A DNA stretch of 7,322 nt from Spirochaetales bacterium (GTDB lineage Bacteria > Spirochaetota > Spirochaetia > SZUA-6 > DRHE01). Position numbers and translations under genes: made by a program. Where the stretch lies: NCBI GenBank assembly GCA_023136785.1, contig JAGLQP010000092.1:1-7322 (forward strand), written 5' to 3'. Positions 5,992 to 7,322 of this stretch are shown one piece after another; the first letter of the stretch is position 1; each line of letters starts with the position of its first letter. Below the pieces are notes generated by a model. It was not told the origin of the DNA, ran no database searches, and saw only the letters and a program-made list of their open reading frames with translations.

Positions 5992-6014
5992 GTGCGGGGA
6001 AGGGGCCCCCGCAC
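5992..6014. terminator. GC-rich hairpin ending the four-gene unit
   Basis: Four nucleotides after the glycosyltransferase stop, GTGCGGGG (5992-5999) pairs perfectly with CCCCGCAC (6007-6014) around a 7-nt loop. The stem is very stable, but no T-run follows on either strand, so it is not a canonical intrinsic terminator. Its place between convergent genes suggests transcript-end protection or rho-assisted termination. Confidence 0.5.
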
Positions 6015-6057
6015 GAGTGAGCAAACTCTCATGCTGCCGATCTTTTGGTTCGTCTAC

Positions 6058-6088
6058 AGATCGAGCAGCCTGCGGTAGAGTTCGATCT
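6058..6088. terminator. Weak inverted repeat at the end of the aldo/keto reductase gene
   Basis: AGATCGA (6058-6064) is complementary to TCGATCT (6082-6088), which includes most of the stop codon of the minus-strand gene. The loop is 17 nt and there is no T-run on the minus strand. A third related copy, CGATCT at 6038-6043, could pair with the same arm. A role in transcript ending is possible but weakly supported. Confidence 0.2.
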
Positions 6089-7232
6089 ACCCGGGATACG
6101 GTCTGCCTTGCGCCAAGACCTCGGTTACTTTGGGCATCCATTCGCTGATGATAATGCTCTGGGGGCACTTGGGCTCACACTCCCGGCACTGGGTGCAGGC
6201 GGAGGAGCGGGCTTTTTCAGGAATGAATCCGAACTCCCGGCGGGCCAGATCCGGGCGGCTGTACATCCTTCCTTCGTTATATGCCTCAAAATTCCGTGGT
6301 ATATCCACTCCGTGCGGACAGGGCATGCAGTACCCGCACTGGGTACAGGGAATAGGAGAGAGCTTCTTATAGCGGCGGCGTACCTCCCGTACCAACTCCT
6401 GGTCCTCCCGGCTCAGAGTTCCTACTCCCGCAGTCTCTGCGCTTTTGATATTTTCAACCACGTGCTGGAAAGCGCTCATCCCACTCAACACGACCGTTAC
6501 TTCCGGTTGATTCCACACCCACTGGAGGGCCCAGTCTGCGGCACCTCGGCTGCCTTCCGCCCGATCCCAGATCTTCTGGATCGGCGCAGGAGGATTCACC
6601 AGCTTTCCTCCTAAGATAGGCTCCATCACAACAACCGCCATACCCTTCGAGGCTGCGTACCTCAACCCTTTGGTTCCCGCCTGGTTTCGTACATCCATAT
6701 AGTTGTACTGTATTTGGCAGAAAGGCCAGTCCCAGGCGTCGATGATCTCTTTGAACAAATCGAAGCTGTCGTGAAAAGAGAAACCGAGCTGCCCGATCTT
6801 ACCTGCCTCAATCGCCCTCTGTCCCCATTCGATAGCACCGAAATCCCTCATCTTGGGCCAATAATCCTTGTTGAGACTGTGAAGCAGGTAAAACTCGATA
6901 TGCTCTGTCTTCAGCCTCTTCAGCTGCTCATGGAATATTGTATCAAAGTCATCCGGGCTGCTGACAAGCCAACTCGGCATCTTCGTAGCCAGCTTGACTT
7001 TATCGCGGTAGCCGCGGCCAAGCGCTCTGCCAAGGAACTTCTCGCTTTCGCCGCCATGATAGGGGTAGGCCGTATCGACATAGTTCACCCCCTGATCGAT
7101 GGCATAGTGTACCATCCGGGTTGCTTCCTTCTCGTCGATATTCTTTTCATCACCACGGGCAGGCAGGCGCATGGCCCCGAATCCGAGAATCGACACATCC
7201 CAGTCGAGTCGCCCGAATTTTCGATATTGCAT
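6087..7232 (-). CDS. Aldo/keto reductase with C-terminal 4Fe-4S ferredoxin-like domain
   Basis: A 381-residue two-domain protein. Residues 1 to about 290 form an aldo/keto reductase barrel with the complete catalytic tetrad: Asp53 and Tyr58 in YVDTAYPYHGG, Lys84 in LATKMPS and His118 in FYLLHSL. The NAD(P)-binding end includes VVMEPILGGKL (201-211) and VVLSGMSAFQHVVEN (247-261). The C-terminal part carries CTQCGYCMPCP (Cys296, 299, 302, 305) and CTQCRECEPKCP (Cys346, 349, 352, 356), eight cysteines arranged like a ferredoxin-type iron-sulfur domain. This architecture is widespread in anaerobes; physiological substrates are mostly unknown. ATG 7232 is chosen because the family begins MQYRKFGR and an AAGGAG site lies upstream, though its 10-nt spacing is long. 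Earlier in-frame ATGs would add an unrelated basic leader. It is convergent with the sugar unit and need not be related to it. Confidence 0.93.
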   Translation of the reverse strand: MQYRKFGRLDWDVSILGFGAMRLPARGDEKNIDEKEATRMVHYAIDQGVNYVDTAYPYHGGESEKFLGRALGRGYRDKVKLATKMPSWLVSSPDDFDTIFHEQLKRLKTEHIEFYLLHSLNKDYWPKMRDFGAIEWGQRAIEAGKIGQLGFSFHDSFDLFKEIIDAWDWPFCQIQYNYMDVRNQAGTKGLRYAASKGMAVVVMEPILGGKLVNPPAPIQKIWDRAEGSRGAADWALQWVWNQPEVTVVLSGMSAFQHVVENIKSAETAGVGTLSREDQELVREVRRRYKKLSPIPCTQCGYCMPCPHGVDIPRNFEAYNEGRMYSRPDLARREFGFIPEKARSSACTQCRECEPKCPQSIIISEWMPKVTEVLAQGRPYPG

Positions 7233-7322
7233 GCTGTACGGACTCCTTCTAATCTTGCGAACGGACCGCGCCGACTGCATCGCCTGCACCGGCACACCTG
7301 TCTTTCATGCTACCTTGATGCC
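7233..7322 (-). other. Leader of the aldo/keto reductase gene, cut by the window edge
   Basis: The AAGGAG ribosome binding site reads on the minus strand at 7248-7243. An interrupted inverted repeat lies at 7270-7293: GCCG and TGCA arms pair with TGCA and CGGC, with a small bulge. It could end an upstream minus-strand transcript or be incidental. Short minus-strand open frames run in from the edge and stop at 7249 and 7305; either could be the end of an upstream gene, but too little is visible to tell. No clear promoter is seen. Confidence 0.3.

Noticed and set aside
5079..6032. Minus-strand open frame of 317 codons opposite the glycosyltransferase C-terminal half
   Set aside because: Its length is notable, but it is antisense to a well-supported DUF2723 gene. 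Its product is rich in His, Arg and Pro without domain motifs, as expected of a shadow frame.
7249..7322. C-terminal end of an upstream minus-strand gene stopping at 7249
   Set aside because: Only about 23 codons are visible, codon use is not distinctive, and another frame stops at 7305. The placement 16 nt before the reductase start is suggestive but not enough for a call.

Overview
The window reads as ordinary chromosomal DNA from a bacterium of moderately high GC content. The genes are tightly packed, have strong Shine-Dalgarno sequences, and include envelope-sugar genes and a near-consensus sigma-54 (RpoN) promoter. An aldo/keto reductase carrying iron-sulfur motifs fits an anaerobic or facultative lifestyle. 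A spirochaete or a deltaproteobacterium-like lineage would fit, but no marker gene here fixes the taxonomy and this placement is a guess. There are no rRNA or tRNA genes, transposases, CRISPR arrays or phage genes.

Layout: (1) 16-1533, plus strand: a stand-alone B3/B4 tRNA-editing-like domain protein, followed after 24 nt by an SGNH/GDSL hydrolase, with a probable terminator at 1539-1563. (2) 1564-1832: an AT-richer non-coding stretch ending in a -24/-12 promoter (TTGGCAC-N5-TTGCA, 1792-1808) whose -12 half is embedded in a perfect 14-bp palindrome. (3) 1833-5987, plus strand: four closely coupled genes, namely an extended SDR (epimerase/dehydratase family), a UbiA-family decaprenyl-phosphate phosphoribosyltransferase-like enzyme, a GtrA-family four-helix membrane protein, and a DUF2723-type GT-C glycosyltransferase. 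A GC-rich hairpin follows at 5992-6014. (4) 6087-7232, minus strand and convergent: an aldo/keto reductase with a C-terminal eight-cysteine ferredoxin-like domain. The window closes in the leader of that gene.

The part worth attention is the four-gene unit. Read as a pathway, the UbiA enzyme would attach a phosphopentose to polyprenyl phosphate on the cytoplasmic face, the SDR would alter a sugar or the lipid-linked sugar, GtrA would help move the polyprenyl-P-sugar across the membrane, and the GT-C enzyme would transfer the sugar to an extracytoplasmic acceptor. One sigma-54 promoter placed 14 nt before the SDR start would switch on the whole set in response to an activator not encoded here. 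The family calls rest on visible motifs. The pathway order, the sugar and the acceptor are inference.
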